Source of the DNA: Perilla frutescens
Taxonomy: Eukaryota; Streptophyta; Magnoliopsida; Lamiales; Lamiaceae
Direction: 5' to 3'
Length of the DNA: 64,000 nucleotides
Assembly (NCBI GenBank): GCA_026008535.1
Contig: BRKX01000009.1
Coordinates: 65,383,720 to 65,447,719, forward strand
Shown: positions 47,578 through 59,723 of the stretch, one piece after another
How the letters are laid out: each line of letters opens with the position of its first letter
Position numbering within the stretch: the first letter of the stretch is position 1
Made by a program: the position numbers and the translations under genes
Notes under the pieces: model-generated
Database searches by the model: none
What the model was told of the DNA's origin: nothing
Seen by the model: the letters and a program-made list of their open reading frames with translations, nothing else

Positions 47578-48757
47578 TTTGGGTGTCTATAGTATAGCTA
47601 TATATTTAGGTTCTCGATTATAATTCGAAAACAAATTAAAACATGCTTATTACTAACAAATAATTCAGGTGCAGTCAGTATATCATGTGTCAGAACTTAC
47701 ATTAATATTGGAAGTACAAATTATATATGTACATATAATGTGTGTGTGTGTGTGTATATATATAAATAAATAAATAATATACAAATTTAATTTATAAAAG
47801 CAAGACATAATGAGTATGGTGGAAGCCTTAAATTGGTTGGTGCACTGAGCGACAATGGAAAGAGGTAGGGCCAATCACATGGAAACGACTTGTCTTTCAT
47901 CTAGTACATGAATTAATTAAAGATAATTAGCAATTGATCATGTATATGTATACATGTATATATATATATACAGGAACTAGGAAGTGGATCATATGTACGT
48001 AAATATATATATAAGTCGTTAATTAGTGTGTAAATTAAGGATCAAATTCAAGGAGTAGATTAAATATAGATTAAAGAAACTTGAATATATAGATTAGATA
48101 AAAAAAAAGGTAAAAACTATTGTTTCCACAATAAAATGAAGTATTTATAGGTTCTTTGAGACTTAAGAACCAAATAAGAGAGATAAACAATGACATTTTT
48201 ACTGCACACATTGTGTTAGCTAGCTTGGTGTGTGTCTATATCTAGAGGTTGATCGAGTTGAGTTGAATTGTGTGCACTCAATTTCGGTAAAAACTACGCA
48301 ATCTTGTCATATATATCTACTTAGTATATATATGTAATATTAATGAGTTTGCATGAGTATAATTCTACGTGCATATACCACACACAGAAATACTTGCCTA
48401 AACTATATATAACTTCAAGAATAATTAATATCTACATATATAACCAAAGAAGTACATATTACACGTGATGAATGTGTATTGATAATATTTATACCGAACA
48501 TTCAATTCACAGACACTCATATAAATATATATGAATATGTTAGTGAAAGTTAGAGCCAATTAAAAATATCCAATAAATATTAAACTAACATCAATATTGT
48601 CCCATTAAAAGGCAACATGTGGTAATGTTGATACATAGGCAAACCATAATTTGTTGATCATATGGACCCATAGGTTTTTCAAAATGTGAAACTTAATCGA
48701 TCAATTATAAAAGAAATTTTAGTAACCTCCAAATATATATAAATTTTGAAAAGAGGT

Positions 48758-48788
<31 letters not shown>

Positions 48789-50109
48789 ATTGAATTATAT
48801 TATATTGTCCGACAAAGAGGATCATAAGAGGAATATGAGTTATGGTAGTGGTTAGGCTTTTGAGTTTTGAAAATCAACATTTGATGAGTTTGAAGAGTGT
48901 GGAATGTGTTTTTCCCATAAATAGATTCCTTCTTCTTTTAAATGTTCGCACTCTGCTTCTATACTTTCCGAAACCTAACTATTTAATAAATGAAAAAGTT
49001 TGATGGGACGATTTTATTTTTGTACTCTTCACCTTTTATTTACACAAGAATTGCTTTACCTATTTTTGTTACTTTGTAACCGTTATTTCATAGTAACGGT
49101 AGTAGTAGTAGTAGTATGCATATACACTAGACTAGTAGATGATAAGTCCCCTTGGGGTGGCTTTTGTTTCGAGAATTCGAGGGGCACGTACGTTTAAGGA
49201 GGTACGTGATTGATATGATAGAATTAAATTATGTATGAATGTAACGAGAGTGAATGAAATCACGATTCTTATGATTGATATGTCTATGGAATAAAGAACA
49301 GAATGAGATGTGTTTTTTTTTTTGCATCTTATATAATGAATATCTTATGTATTTTTAAATTTTCTTATAATTCAATAAAGTGTGCATAGTAGCTAATAAA
49401 TATCAATACATGCCTTAATTTGAATTTTATATTTTTCGAAACATCATTTTTCTTTTTTAATGTGATTTTTTTACTAAGTTTTTAGAAAATTATAATTTAT
49501 TTATTTTATTGAAAAACTTTATTTTAAAATATTTAATAATCAGTATATAATAATTTGTATAAGTTAATAAAAATATTTTTGCATCATAGAAAAATAGTTT
49601 ATCATTTCAATTTTTGATTTCCAGAATTATTTTTTTATTGTATTATAATATATTATTATGTTATATATTTTGGTACCACGTTCATTTTTCTTCAACAAAA
49701 TTATAAAAGCTATCAGAAATTGATTTTAACATATATTTTTCAATTATTTTTTGAAAATAAACAAATAATATAAAAATAATTATGAAATAATAATAATAAT
49801 AATAAATTATTTAATATGTTTTTTATTTATTTTTCTAAATATGATAAAATAATATTATAAGACATGATTATGTATAAATATATCATATATTACTTTTTTT
49901 AGTCAATGAGAATAGCTAAACTCATGAGGGTAGGTGGAATGACTATTCCTCTTCCTTTGAGAATATGGATTCCTTTGGGAATGGGGATTCCCAATTTTAA
50001 ATTATATCAATCACCGGAATAGAAATGAACATTCTATTTTATTTCATTCCATCATGTCAATCACCTCTAAAGTGTCTTTCTGGCACGTCAATGAAGATAG
50101 GATGTAGGC

Positions 50110-51034
50110 AGTGACGAATCTACACGGGGGCTAGCTAGGGGGGCAGTTGCCTTCCCCAAATATTTTTTTTAACTTTTATACAGGGTTATATATGTTATAT
50201 ATATATATATATAGGGTTATAATTTATAAATATTGGACATCAGTTAAATTAGTATCTTTACTTGTTGATTTTTAATTTTTAAATCTAGGTTATTTTTTAA
50301 TATAGGTTATATATTTATTATATTGATTTTAAATTTAAATTAATAGTGGATCGTGATTGAATTTTTTATTTTTTTATATTTTTTATTTGAAATTATTAAT
50401 CTATCTTATTCACATAATTTATTTTATAAATTATATATTGAGAAGTTATTTTTTTATTATTTTGTAACTCTTAAAAACGTAAAATTATACTTTTTACATT
50501 AAATGATTGTACGAGTTTATTCTTTTGAATTATTATTGCTAAGGATAACCAATTTAATTTAGATTAGATTAATAAATAAGTTTAGAAATCATGGTTTCAA
50601 AATTATTTTATTCTAGCTATTATTTTCAATTATTTATTTTAATAAGTAATAATCTTTTCAATTTTATTTGGAGGTGGAAGAAAGTCAAATATAAATGACA
50701 TTGTCTCACTAAAGAAAATAAGAAAAATTGGATATCCGTTATTTCAAAAACACAATTAAAAAAAATTAATGCACAAATATTAGCAATCATGAGAAGCGCA
50801 AAGTGTAACGTCCCAGGCCCACAGGGGTGGGCCCAGTAACGAAACGACGGTACAACAGGCTCCGCTAGCAAATGCTTGGCATCCGTTCTCGCATTGCCAA
50901 AATGGTTAACTCAAGTTTCTCCATTAAGCCCACTTATATACTTATCAAACTTTTATTCTCCCACCGATATGGAACATTACACAAAGACTCGCCGTTCCGC
51001 CCCCTTAAGAAAAAATTCTGGATCCGCCACTAGA
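50110..51034. mobile_element. Transposon-like segment with imperfect inverted ends, nested LTR-like start
   Basis: The left end AGTGACGAATCTACACGGGG and, on the opposite strand, the right end AGTGGCGGATCCAGAATTTT share AGTGRCGRATCYA, both followed by GGGGGC. Inside, 50803 onward reads TGTAACGTCCCAGG, like the start of many plant LTRs, and is followed by a GC-richer stretch. No target duplication or coding capacity was seen. Confidence 0.4.
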
Positions 51035-51042
51035 TATAGCTG

Positions 51043-51073
<31 letters not shown>

Positions 51074-52376
51074 AGTTAATTAAAATGAATGTAGCTCTGG
51101 TTGTATTTTACCATGTATACATGCAACTAAATTAAGTAATTTGGTTGATTGAACTCAACTTGACGAGGTATCTCTCTCTTTCTCTCCCCTCTTTCCTTCT
51201 TTAACGAGCATTGAGTAAACGTTGCTCATGTGCAGTAGCTTGCAAACTACATCTGAAAAAAAAAATAACTTGCAAACTACACAGAAGAGGTAAACTATAT
51301 TTGGAAAATTAGGTGTGACGGACTCACCCTTAGCGATGTTGGTGGAATTAAATTATCTATACTAGATATGTTTGTGTTACTATATGAATGTCTGTAAACC
51401 GATCTAGCAAAAGGAGAGAAAAACTGCAAATATTGTTTTTTTCAGAGAGCAAAAACTGCAAAAATTAATTGTTAAACTCAAAACACTTAATTGAATTAGC
51501 ACTTATTAGAAGCATTGATTGAGATTGATTAGAGAAATTTAAGTGATAAATTGAGAGACATTTTATAATGGTTGGATTGGACCCCATTTGCAAACAAAAT
51601 GTACAACTTTTGAGAATTAATCTGTGGCTCCAATTGGATTCCTTGATTGATCATCTTTTTGCAGGCTCCAATTCCTCTGCCTTTCTCCTGAATCTGATTC
51701 ATATATTTGCATGTTTTGTCTGATGAGAACATTTTCTTCAATAATTCATTACCTTTTTATCCAATAATATTTAAAATAGGTACAAGGAAGAATTGGAAAG
51801 AATTAATACATACTAGTACTAGTAATAAGGTTGTGGATTCATTTAAATTTTAATCTGATCGAATATGTTAATGTTAGATCATAAAACAGAAATTATATGT
51901 ATATGTACAAATTTGATTTTCAATAGGTAAAGTTATCACACATTCAAGAATATGTGATATTATTTATGCATATAGACCATTTGAAAAGAAAAAAAAAGAG
52001 AGTATTAAAATTTCCATATATTTCAATCCCTCATTAGTTTGATTTTATATCGGAAATTCTAAACACAAGTACCCCCATTTTACTCTTTATAGTCCCGGTT
52101 CGGTAATTTAATAAAATATAAATATCAATTAGATAGACTATTTTGCCCTCTAATTCTTCACATAATACCCTAACAAACACCAATAGGCTATTTCTTAAGA
52201 ACAAAAATCAAATATTTTTTTTTATTCCTAAGTCCACAAAGATCATATCTAGTCATTCAATAAGTTCATCCCAATTATTCAGGTTTTCCAATCTATTAAA
52301 CTTTGAAATTGAAAAATTTTGAAAAATTTATCAGCTAATTATATTTTGTCTCAATTTTTTCTCAACTACAAATAAT

Positions 52377-52418
52377 GATAGTAAAGAACAAAAGAGTGAT
52401 AGTAAAGAACAAAAGAGT
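52377..52418. repeat. Two tandem copies of a 21-bp unit
   Basis: GATAGTAAAGAACAAAAGAGT is repeated exactly twice. Confidence 0.9.
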
Positions 52419-52618
52419 CTATCCAATTAATATTTATATTTTAAAAAATTATGAGAAGTATATAGAGAATGTTGGCAGTTGTGTTTTGCATTTTCCTTTT
52501 TATGATACGATGATCGAATTGGAATTTTGTTGGGCTTGAACTATCATAATGGAGGGAGCCCATCAAATTAAATGTTTCATTTTACTCAGACTGAATTGAG
52601 TGCAACTTCTCTACACCT

Positions 52619-52731
52619 TGTTTTTTTTTAATTTCTGACACACCTGATCTGTGGTATCGGGGGATTCAAACGCATGATCTTTGGTCTTCAAATAACCTCG
52701 TTCCACCACTAGGCCATCCCCGCCTGAACAT
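52619..52731 (-). mobile_element. tRNA-derived SINE
   Basis: On the minus strand, GGATGGCCTAGTGGTGG resembles a Pol III A box (52702-52720) and GCGTTTGAATCCCC a B box (~52658-52671), about 40 bp apart. The body ends in an A-rich tail (52619-52630 as T on the plus strand). Confidence 0.6.
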
Positions 52732-53488
52732 GACTATTATCTATTTAATTTATGGAGATGAGTCACTTTCACTGGCAAACATGGGATCAATGGCGAGATA
52801 AATAGTAAATGTAGTTATTTTTTTATCAGAACATACATTAGTTTTTAGATAGTTTTATAATTTGACAATATCTTTATTTATAGCCACTTTTATGTCATAC
52901 ATAATTTTTTAATACTTTTAGAATTTCATCAATATTCTATATATATCTTATTTCATGCCGCGTATCACAAATGTAAAATAAATGTGTACAAAAAAATATC
53001 TATGGAAAATGAAATTAGATAGAATTTGAATTTGTTTAGTCTTTTTTTTTTTGAATTGGATGAGAGAATTTAGAGATTGAACTTTGATTACTCGTCTATA
53101 TATAATTAAATGTGACGAATACGACTAAGCTACATGCTAATGGTACGTAACGAGAGGCCGGCACGTACTTGATACTCGATGATGAATATGTTTCAATGGT
53201 CATGCAGATTTGTCGTATCATCGATGCATATAGAATTCATCACGTCTTCTAAGCTTAAAATTTTGAAGCAAGATGACGAGAGGTACCACTATTTCTTCGT
53301 GTAAATTTCTGAATAATATACCAAGAAAATGACAAATCAATATTGTACTTTTTTTTCCGCAGCGGAATGGGTAAAAAATAAAAATGCACACCCATATAAT
53401 TAATTATATGCTCAATAGTCAATAGTGATGTGTTGAATAAAATAATAACAATCAATAATTCGTGAATATATAGTAATTTAAGTGTGTG

Positions 53489-53503
<15 letters not shown>

Positions 53504-53534
<31 letters not shown>
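53504..53534. repeat. (ATGT)n microsatellite
   Basis: Consecutive ATGT units after a (TA)n run. Confidence 0.9.
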
Positions 53535-53535
<1 letters not shown>

Positions 53536-54362
53536 TAGAGTTGAGTGGTTCATCATTATTTGATGATTTGAAAAGGACTGTGTATTAGTGTAACTCGAGT
53601 CTCTTTGGGTAAATAAATTATCTTTAGTAGCAACTACACAAATCCGCAGAAAATATTATTTTAATATTTCAAATAATATATCAACTAATAACTAAAAAGT
53701 AAATATTAAATAGTAAAATGTTATAATAAACTCCAATTGCATAGAATGAACCCTAGTTAAAAAGTATAAAATTAAACTCAAACACCGTAGATTAAAATTA
53801 ATTAAACATAGAAAATTTCATCCGGATGTGGTATGGGTGTTTGACATTGAAGTACTCTTTAGAATTGTGTATGGTATACTATATAACTAGTATTTCTCAT
53901 GTGTGATGCATAAATAATAATTATTTTTTATTTGTACGTAATATTATGATTATTTTGAATTATATATGTTGTTTTTTATTTTTAAAAATTAATGTAACGA
54001 TAGGCACATGTATTAAATAATTAGATAAGAAAATAATTTTTTTATAGTTACGGCAAACAAAATAAAAATTAAATTTCAGGAGCTAAATGAAAATTCATAT
54101 TAGAAAGATTTACTAATATTTCAAACGATACGATTTTATAAATAAAAATTTCTTTGAATATATGACAGGTATATATAAAAATATACTTATTTATTTTAAG
54201 TGATAAAATTGAAATAGAAAATTAATAAATTATTACAAATTATGTTATACTTATATTATTATCATCATTATTATAGTCTAGCACATATGATCATAATATT
54301 TTTTAAGTGATAAATGTAGAGTACTACGGATCCCTCACCCATGTATAAAATAATAAAAATAA

Positions 54363-54490
54363 AGAATGTTGCAAATCTAAAGTTTTCAAGTAAAAAAATT
54401 AACAAAAACGATTACAAACACTTTTTAAATAAAAAAATGTTACAAATCAGTAAAAAAAATAACAAAAAAGATTGCAAAAATTTGTTAAAA
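54363..54490. repeat. Imperfect ~65-bp tandem duplication
   Basis: AATGTTGCAAATC ... GTAAAAAAATTAACAAAAAC-GATT recurs as AATGTTACAAATC ... GTAAAAAAAATAACAAAAAA-GATT. Confidence 0.7.
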
Positions 54491-54601
54491 CACAACGATG
54501 GTAATCTAAACTGTCGTGAAAAATGTAAAAGAAATATAATATTTATAATGATTAGTGTCATTACTGTTGTCTATATTACAAAAATTGTTGTCTAAAATAT
54601 A

Positions 54602-54841
54602 CTGCTCCCATTTCTACATAAATGTCATTTTGGATGAATGCACACAAATTAATAAGTTAATTAAATTAGCTAATACATCATTGTATGAATACATTAAATG
54701 AGTTAAATATAGATGTCTGTATGCATTCAATGAGGGCAAATGTGTGCAAATATGCATTTTCTATCTCGAATTTGTAGAATGACATTTTTTTTAAAACAAA
54801 ATTAAAATGTTAGAATGATACTTATTCATAAACGAAAAGAG
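54602..54841. mobile_element. Stowaway-type MITE, copy B (inverted relative of 23956-24196)
   Basis: 240 bp flanked by TA. Its reverse complement aligns along its whole length with copy A, sharing TCATTCTAACATTTTAATTT, CATTCTACAAATTCGAGA and AATTTGTGTGCATTCATCCA. Terminal repeats are more decayed than in copy A. Confidence 0.8.
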
Positions 54842-55500
54842 TACATATTAATCTGCGTGATAGACAACGGTTCATACTTAAACCGTTGTCTATTACATAA
54901 TTTTGCTTTAATATATTTATAAAGTAATGACATGCCATTACCATTTTAGTCTTCCAAAATATTTTTTCCCTGCCTGTTATAACATGTTAAATATTCATAG
55001 GTGAGTAATGCTATAATAGACTCATTAACTTTCGGTTTTTGACATTTAGTCTGATTTGACCTAAATTTCCAAAATTTGGCTGTCAAATTGTTAGCTAATT
55101 AGTAAACAGTTCGATTACTTAATGAGCATTGAAATTTGAGGATTTTGCGTAATTAAGAATCGGCTAATGTGGCATAAACAAACCGATTGAATTTTGATCG
55201 ACTGAAATAAAAAAAATTGAGTGGAAGTTATAAACTAAAATAATCCTTCTTTTCGATATTTTTGCATTTCACTAAGCCTCTCTATATATGTATGCAACTC
55301 TTTTCATTCATCCTAAGCCTCTCTAATAAATATCAATATATTAACATTTTCCATTATTGATCTCTACATCTTTTCTAATCAATATAGGATAAAATAACTA
55401 TTCTAGATCAGCCATATTAAATTATTAATACTATATACCTACTTATATATATATATATAAAGTAAAAAAGGACTAATTCGTCATTTTACATAATCAAGTA

Positions 55501-55502
<2 letters not shown>

Positions 55503-55537
<35 letters not shown>
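55503..55537. repeat. (TA)n microsatellite
   Basis: About seventeen TA units. Confidence 0.95.
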
Positions 55538-55543
<6 letters not shown>

Positions 55544-56183
55544 ACAATTTGATCATCGGTTGAATTAGTAGCTACATTATGCAATCACTGGATCAAGGAC
55601 TTGCAATAATATTCATGAGATCGAATACTAGATTAATTTGCAGCATGCATGCAAACCTGCATATATAATTAAAACAACAATTAATAATACGTATTACAGT
55701 ATTTTAAAGATCTAATTAATTGGATGGAATAACAATTAAACTATCGTCAAATATACATTATTGCAGATTTAATTATCGATCTGCTGTTCTACATGTATAT
55801 CTTGCTCCCAAGAAACAAATTAAAATAAAAGGTCCTCAGTATATACTCAGTAGTCTCATATATAAATATACATATATAATTATTAATCTATATTGCTAGG
55901 ATGATGCAAATAAATTATAAATTATTAAGACATAAATACAGGAAAAACTATAAACAATTACAAAAACTACAGCTATAATTAATTAGTCTTTATTATTAGA
56001 ACAAAAGCGGCTCCAAAGGGGGCCATCTCTTGTCCCCTCAATAAAACTCTAAGATGTGATCTTCATCTTTCTCCACTCAGCCAAAAAGAACCTCTACCTA
56101 TTCCACCATCTTCTCTCTCTTCCTCTCTCTCTCTCTCTCCCCATTTCTCTTTCTATCTTTCTTTTCCAATTGCCAAATTAAGC

Positions 56184-56732
56184 ATGACTTCTACTGCAGC
56201 AGCAATCACGTCCAAAGAATCTGCCGAAGGCTCAGCCAGCAATCAACCGCCGCCGCCGCCGCCGCCGCTCAGCCGCTACGAGTCTCAGAAGAGAAGGGAC
56301 TGGAACACCTTCGGACAGTACTTGAAAAACCAGAGGCCGCCGGTGCCGATATCCCAGTGCAACTGCAGCCACGTCATCGAATTCCTCCGATACCTAGACC
56401 AGTTCGGGAAGACTAAGGTTCACTTGCATGGCTGCGTGTTTTTCGGGCAGCCCGACCCTCCGGCGCCGTGCACCTGCCCGTTGAGGCAGGCGTGGGGCAG
56501 CCTCGACGCCCTCATCGGGCGGCTGAGGGCCGCCTACGAGGAGCACGGCGGCTCGCCGGAGACGAACCCGTTCGGCAACGGCGCCATTCGGGTTTACTTG
56601 AAGGAAGTGAAGGACTCTCAATCCAAAGCAAGAGGGATTCCTTACAAGAAGAAGAAGAAGAAGAAGAAAATCAATCACCACCCAGTTAAACTGCATGAGG
56701 AGATCATCAACAATTCCAAGCAGACTGCTTGA
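56184..56732 (+). CDS. ALOG-domain transcription factor, LSH family
   Basis: A nuclear DNA-binding regulator of the ALOG family (LSH in Arabidopsis, G1 in rice), whose members act in light responses and at organ boundaries and meristems. A single exon encodes 182 aa. After a Ser/Thr-rich start and a seven-Pro tract (22-28), the ALOG domain (~30-148) opens SRYESQKRRDWNTFGQYLKN and contains the zinc-ribbon insert with His80, His82, Cys84, Cys96 and Cys98 (HLHGCVFFGQPDPPAPCTCP), then AWGSLDALIGRLRAAYEE and NPFGNGAIRVYLKEV. KARGIPYKKKKKKKK (148-162) is a family-typical nuclear localisation signal. The CDS is GC-rich compared with its flanks, and the leader is strongly CT-rich (56111-56165). Length and intronless CDS match LSH3/LSH4-like proteins; which paralogue it is cannot be settled here. 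Confidence 0.95.
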   Translation: MTSTAAAITSKESAEGSASNQPPPPPPPLSRYESQKRRDWNTFGQYLKNQRPPVPISQCNCSHVIEFLRYLDQFGKTKVHLHGCVFFGQPDPPAPCTCPLRQAWGSLDALIGRLRAAYEEHGGSPETNPFGNGAIRVYLKEVKDSQSKARGIPYKKKKKKKKINHHPVKLHEEIINNSKQTA

Positions 56733-57891
56733 TTTTGATCCATCGATGATCAGCTTTTTTTCATTTAAGGTAATTGATTATCTAACCTTAATCTCCACCA
56801 AGTTTTTCTTCGATTTGTGATATTCTTACATATCTGATGAAAAAACTTAAAAAAAAAAAGAAGAAAATTAAAAGGTTAAGTTGAACAAAGTTATATATAT
56901 ATATAGCTATAGAGACAAACTATGTATGTAAAATATATGAAGGCTGAGAAGCCCATATAAAGAAGCTGATATATAATTGGACAGGACCACAACATCGTAC
57001 AGAGGAATTAAAAACAGTAGATTCAAGAATGTTTTACAAATCAAGAAACCCTAGATCCGAAAAACCCTAAATTCTGCAAGAACTTTTGGTCAGCCATGTC
57101 TGAGTATTGAGTAAAAACTTAAATCTGGGAACATGTTTTAAGTCCTTTTTTAGTTCAAAAAGTGAAATTCTTTATTGATGTGGTAGAACCCCTCTCTCTT
57201 TCTCTCTCAAATAATGCAAATCACTGTTGATATATATATATATATATATATATTTTTCTTTTTTTAACTAATATTTGGCTCTTTTGGGATTTGGGGAGAT
57301 TTTGTGAACCCCATGAAATTACTGATGATCATCATACTGTCTCTCTAATTTTACATGAAAAACTCACACACAAATATACATACATTGACACATGCATATA
57401 TATATATATATATACATAGTATTGTTACTCTCAGACAGACAACCACCCTTGAGACCAACATATTTTTAATAAATGAACATTTTACATGGAAGTTGTGTGA
57501 CAGTACTGAGTCCTTATTTTGCAGTACATTTGTCTGAATACACCTATAAAATGTTAAGCATTAATGGTGATCTTCGTGTTTTTCATAGAAACAGTTATAT
57601 CTCGTTAGATTGCACGATTCTGCATTAACTCTCTGACTGTGTTTCCTACATCACCGTATATATGTTTCATTTCTCCCTTCATAAATAATTACTACAACCT
57701 TGTGTTTTTTCCTGAATTACAATTTTCTTTTTAATTCAAGGCCTTTTTTTTGGAGTTTTTTTTGGCTCATCTAGCTCTATTTTATGCACTATGACAGTAT
57801 AAACTATATATTAATTAATATATATTAATCACCAATCATGCATGGCATGCTGCCTAAATATTTGAACTACTGTTCATCTCTTTAAGAAATT

Positions 57892-57898
<7 letters not shown>

Positions 57899-57940
<42 letters not shown>
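57899..57940. repeat. (TA)n microsatellite, left flank of a MITE
   Basis: About 21 TA units directly preceding the element at 57941; TA units continue after 58190. Confidence 0.95.
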
Positions 57941-57943
<3 letters not shown>

Positions 57944-58190
57944 GTGGGTTATAATGAGGATGGTGCTTCTTGTGAGAACTAGGAACGATGCTTATTTACT
58001 ATGATTTTATAGCTTACTTTATCGTATTTTAGTGCTATTAGCACTAGCTCTAAAATACAACAATATAAGTTATAATTTTTTTTTAAAAAAAAATAGCACT
58101 AAAATATAATACAGTAAACTATAAAATCGTAGTAAATAAGCACCGTTTCTAATATTCACACGAAAACTAGTATCTATTTGAATCACATCC
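57941..58190. mobile_element. Micron-like MITE in a (TA)n microsatellite, second copy
   Basis: The left end GGGGTGGGTTATAATGAGGA and the opposite-strand right end GGATGTGATTCAAATAGATA are followed by long inverted arms sharing GGTGCTTATTTACTACGAT-type and TTTTAGTGCTATT sequence. Termini resemble the element at 42810-43073, and both sides are TA repeat. Confidence 0.7.
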
Positions 58191-58986
58191 TATATATCTA
58201 TATATATATATATAATATGATAGACTTTAAATATTACTTTTTTTAATTAGTTGATGGAAAATTTTGCAAACATACTCGGTGCTGATAGTTTGGTGATCAG
58301 AATCTTTTGTCCCACACTATACACCTAGCTTCTGAAACATGCAGCCATAGGAAAATAAAATAGAAAATTACATTTCATTATATGTGCTATACTAAAAATA
58401 TTAGGAATAGTGATGAAAAAATGATTACCTTATTTGCACTTGCTTTCATATAATTAGGCATCCAGATGTTATTTAATTACTATATGATTTAATCATATAT
58501 ATAAGCACTTATTTGATCACAATATATTTAATTTGATTTAACTAAAACATGATAGAAAATATTAAATCTCATTGCTTCTTGTTATATTACTTATTAGCAT
58601 TTAACAACCGTAATAATAAACATGCATAAGTGGAATAAACATGTTTAGCTAAATTACATATATATATATATATATATTTAATTTAAGAGCTTTGGTAGTT
58701 TTTTTTTTCATTTTTACTTTTTTTTAACAAATAACAGATTTTATTGAATAAAAATGAAATATATCTACCGCCATTTTTCTACAAATATTAAATATAATTG
58801 ACCTGCGTGATAATTTTACAAAGAATTTCATTATAAGAGTGCTAATATCACATGTGGAGTACTGTGAAATTATAATTTTAAAGTCATATACCAAATAATT
58901 CCCTTTTAATTTATCATGATCTAGTTTTAAAAGTTTAATAAAAGATAAAAAGGGAATATTTCAAAAGTTTTAAATTCTAAGTTCTT

Positions 58987-59561
58987 AAAACTATTCTTTT
59001 ATATTATGTATTATATTTTTTCAATTTTGGACAATTATACCCTTAATTACCAGTTACACCAACTTGTGTTAGTAAAAATCAGTTATCACCAACACCACTA
59101 GGTGTGAACCTATCACACCTGGCCTGTCAGGTGTGGTTTGTAGGCTATTACATAGGGGCGGGGTTTACCCAAGGCGCACCTTGGTAGCGGCTGCGTGTTA
59201 CCCTCGACATAAAAAAATCAATTACCACCTCTAGTCCAAATTTCATATCTCACTCTTGTGCCCCCACCATTAAATTAATTGTTTTAATAATGTTTATTAT
59301 GAGATTAAAAATTATCATAATATAATCAATCATAATTAAAACTATTCTTTTATATTATGTATTTTTTTTTTCAATTTTGGACAATTATACCCTTAATTAC
59401 TAGCTATACCAACCTGTGTTGGTAAAAATACCACCCAACTTGGAGATAAGATACTCTAGTCCAAATTTCATATCCCACTCTTGTGTCCCACCATTAAATT
59501 CATTATTTTAATAATATTTATTATGAAATTAAAAATTATTATAATATAATCAATCATGATT
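58987..59561. repeat. Direct tandem duplication, unit 1 interrupted by an insertion
   Basis: Unit 1 (58987-59337) and unit 2 (59338-59561) share AAACTATTCTTTTATATTAT, TCAATTTTGGACAATTATAC, CTCTAGTCCAAATTTCATAT and AATATAATCAATCAT. Unit 1 is longer because of the insertion at 59091-59216. Confidence 0.85.
59091..59216 (+). mobile_element. Poly(A)-tailed SINE-like retroposon with ~13-bp target duplication
   Basis: A 126-bp GC-rich insertion ending CCCTCGACATAAAAAA. It is flanked by ATCAGTTATCACC (59078-59090) and ATCAATTACCACC (59217-59229), two mismatches in 13. The homologous position in the neighbouring duplicate lacks it. Pol III boxes are not clear. Confidence 0.65.
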
Positions 59562-59686
59562 AATATTCATAGATGAAAATTAAAATTTTAAAAAATTATA
59601 TATCCTAATTATGAAATAATCAACCATAACAACCATTTATCAACTCAAAAAATGAAAATTAATTACTAAAAAAATAATTAGATACC

Positions 59687-59691
<5 letters not shown>

Positions 59692-59720
<29 letters not shown>
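59692..59720. repeat. (TA)n microsatellite
   Basis: About fourteen TA units. Confidence 0.9.

Positions 59721-59723
<3 letters not shown>

Larger units (their letters stand above)
47031..56183. other. Gene-free AT-rich region between the EP1-like and LSH genes
   Basis: No gene recognised in about 9 kb. It contains (AAT)n at 47532-47576, (TA) and (ATGT) tracts (48764-48788; 53488-53534), a transposon-like segment at 50110-51034, a tRNA-related SINE at 52619-52731, short tandem repeats at 52377-52418 and 54363-54490, a Stowaway copy at 54602-54841 and (TA)n at 55503-55537. The last few hundred bases form the LSH promoter. Confidence 0.6.

Noticed and set aside
54341..54595. 84-aa Lys/Asn/Ile-rich frame
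   Set aside because: The composition is that of AT-rich random sequence and it spans a local tandem duplication.
56394..56696. 100-aa minus-strand frame within the LSH gene
   Set aside because: A shadow of the GC-rich ALOG coding sequence.
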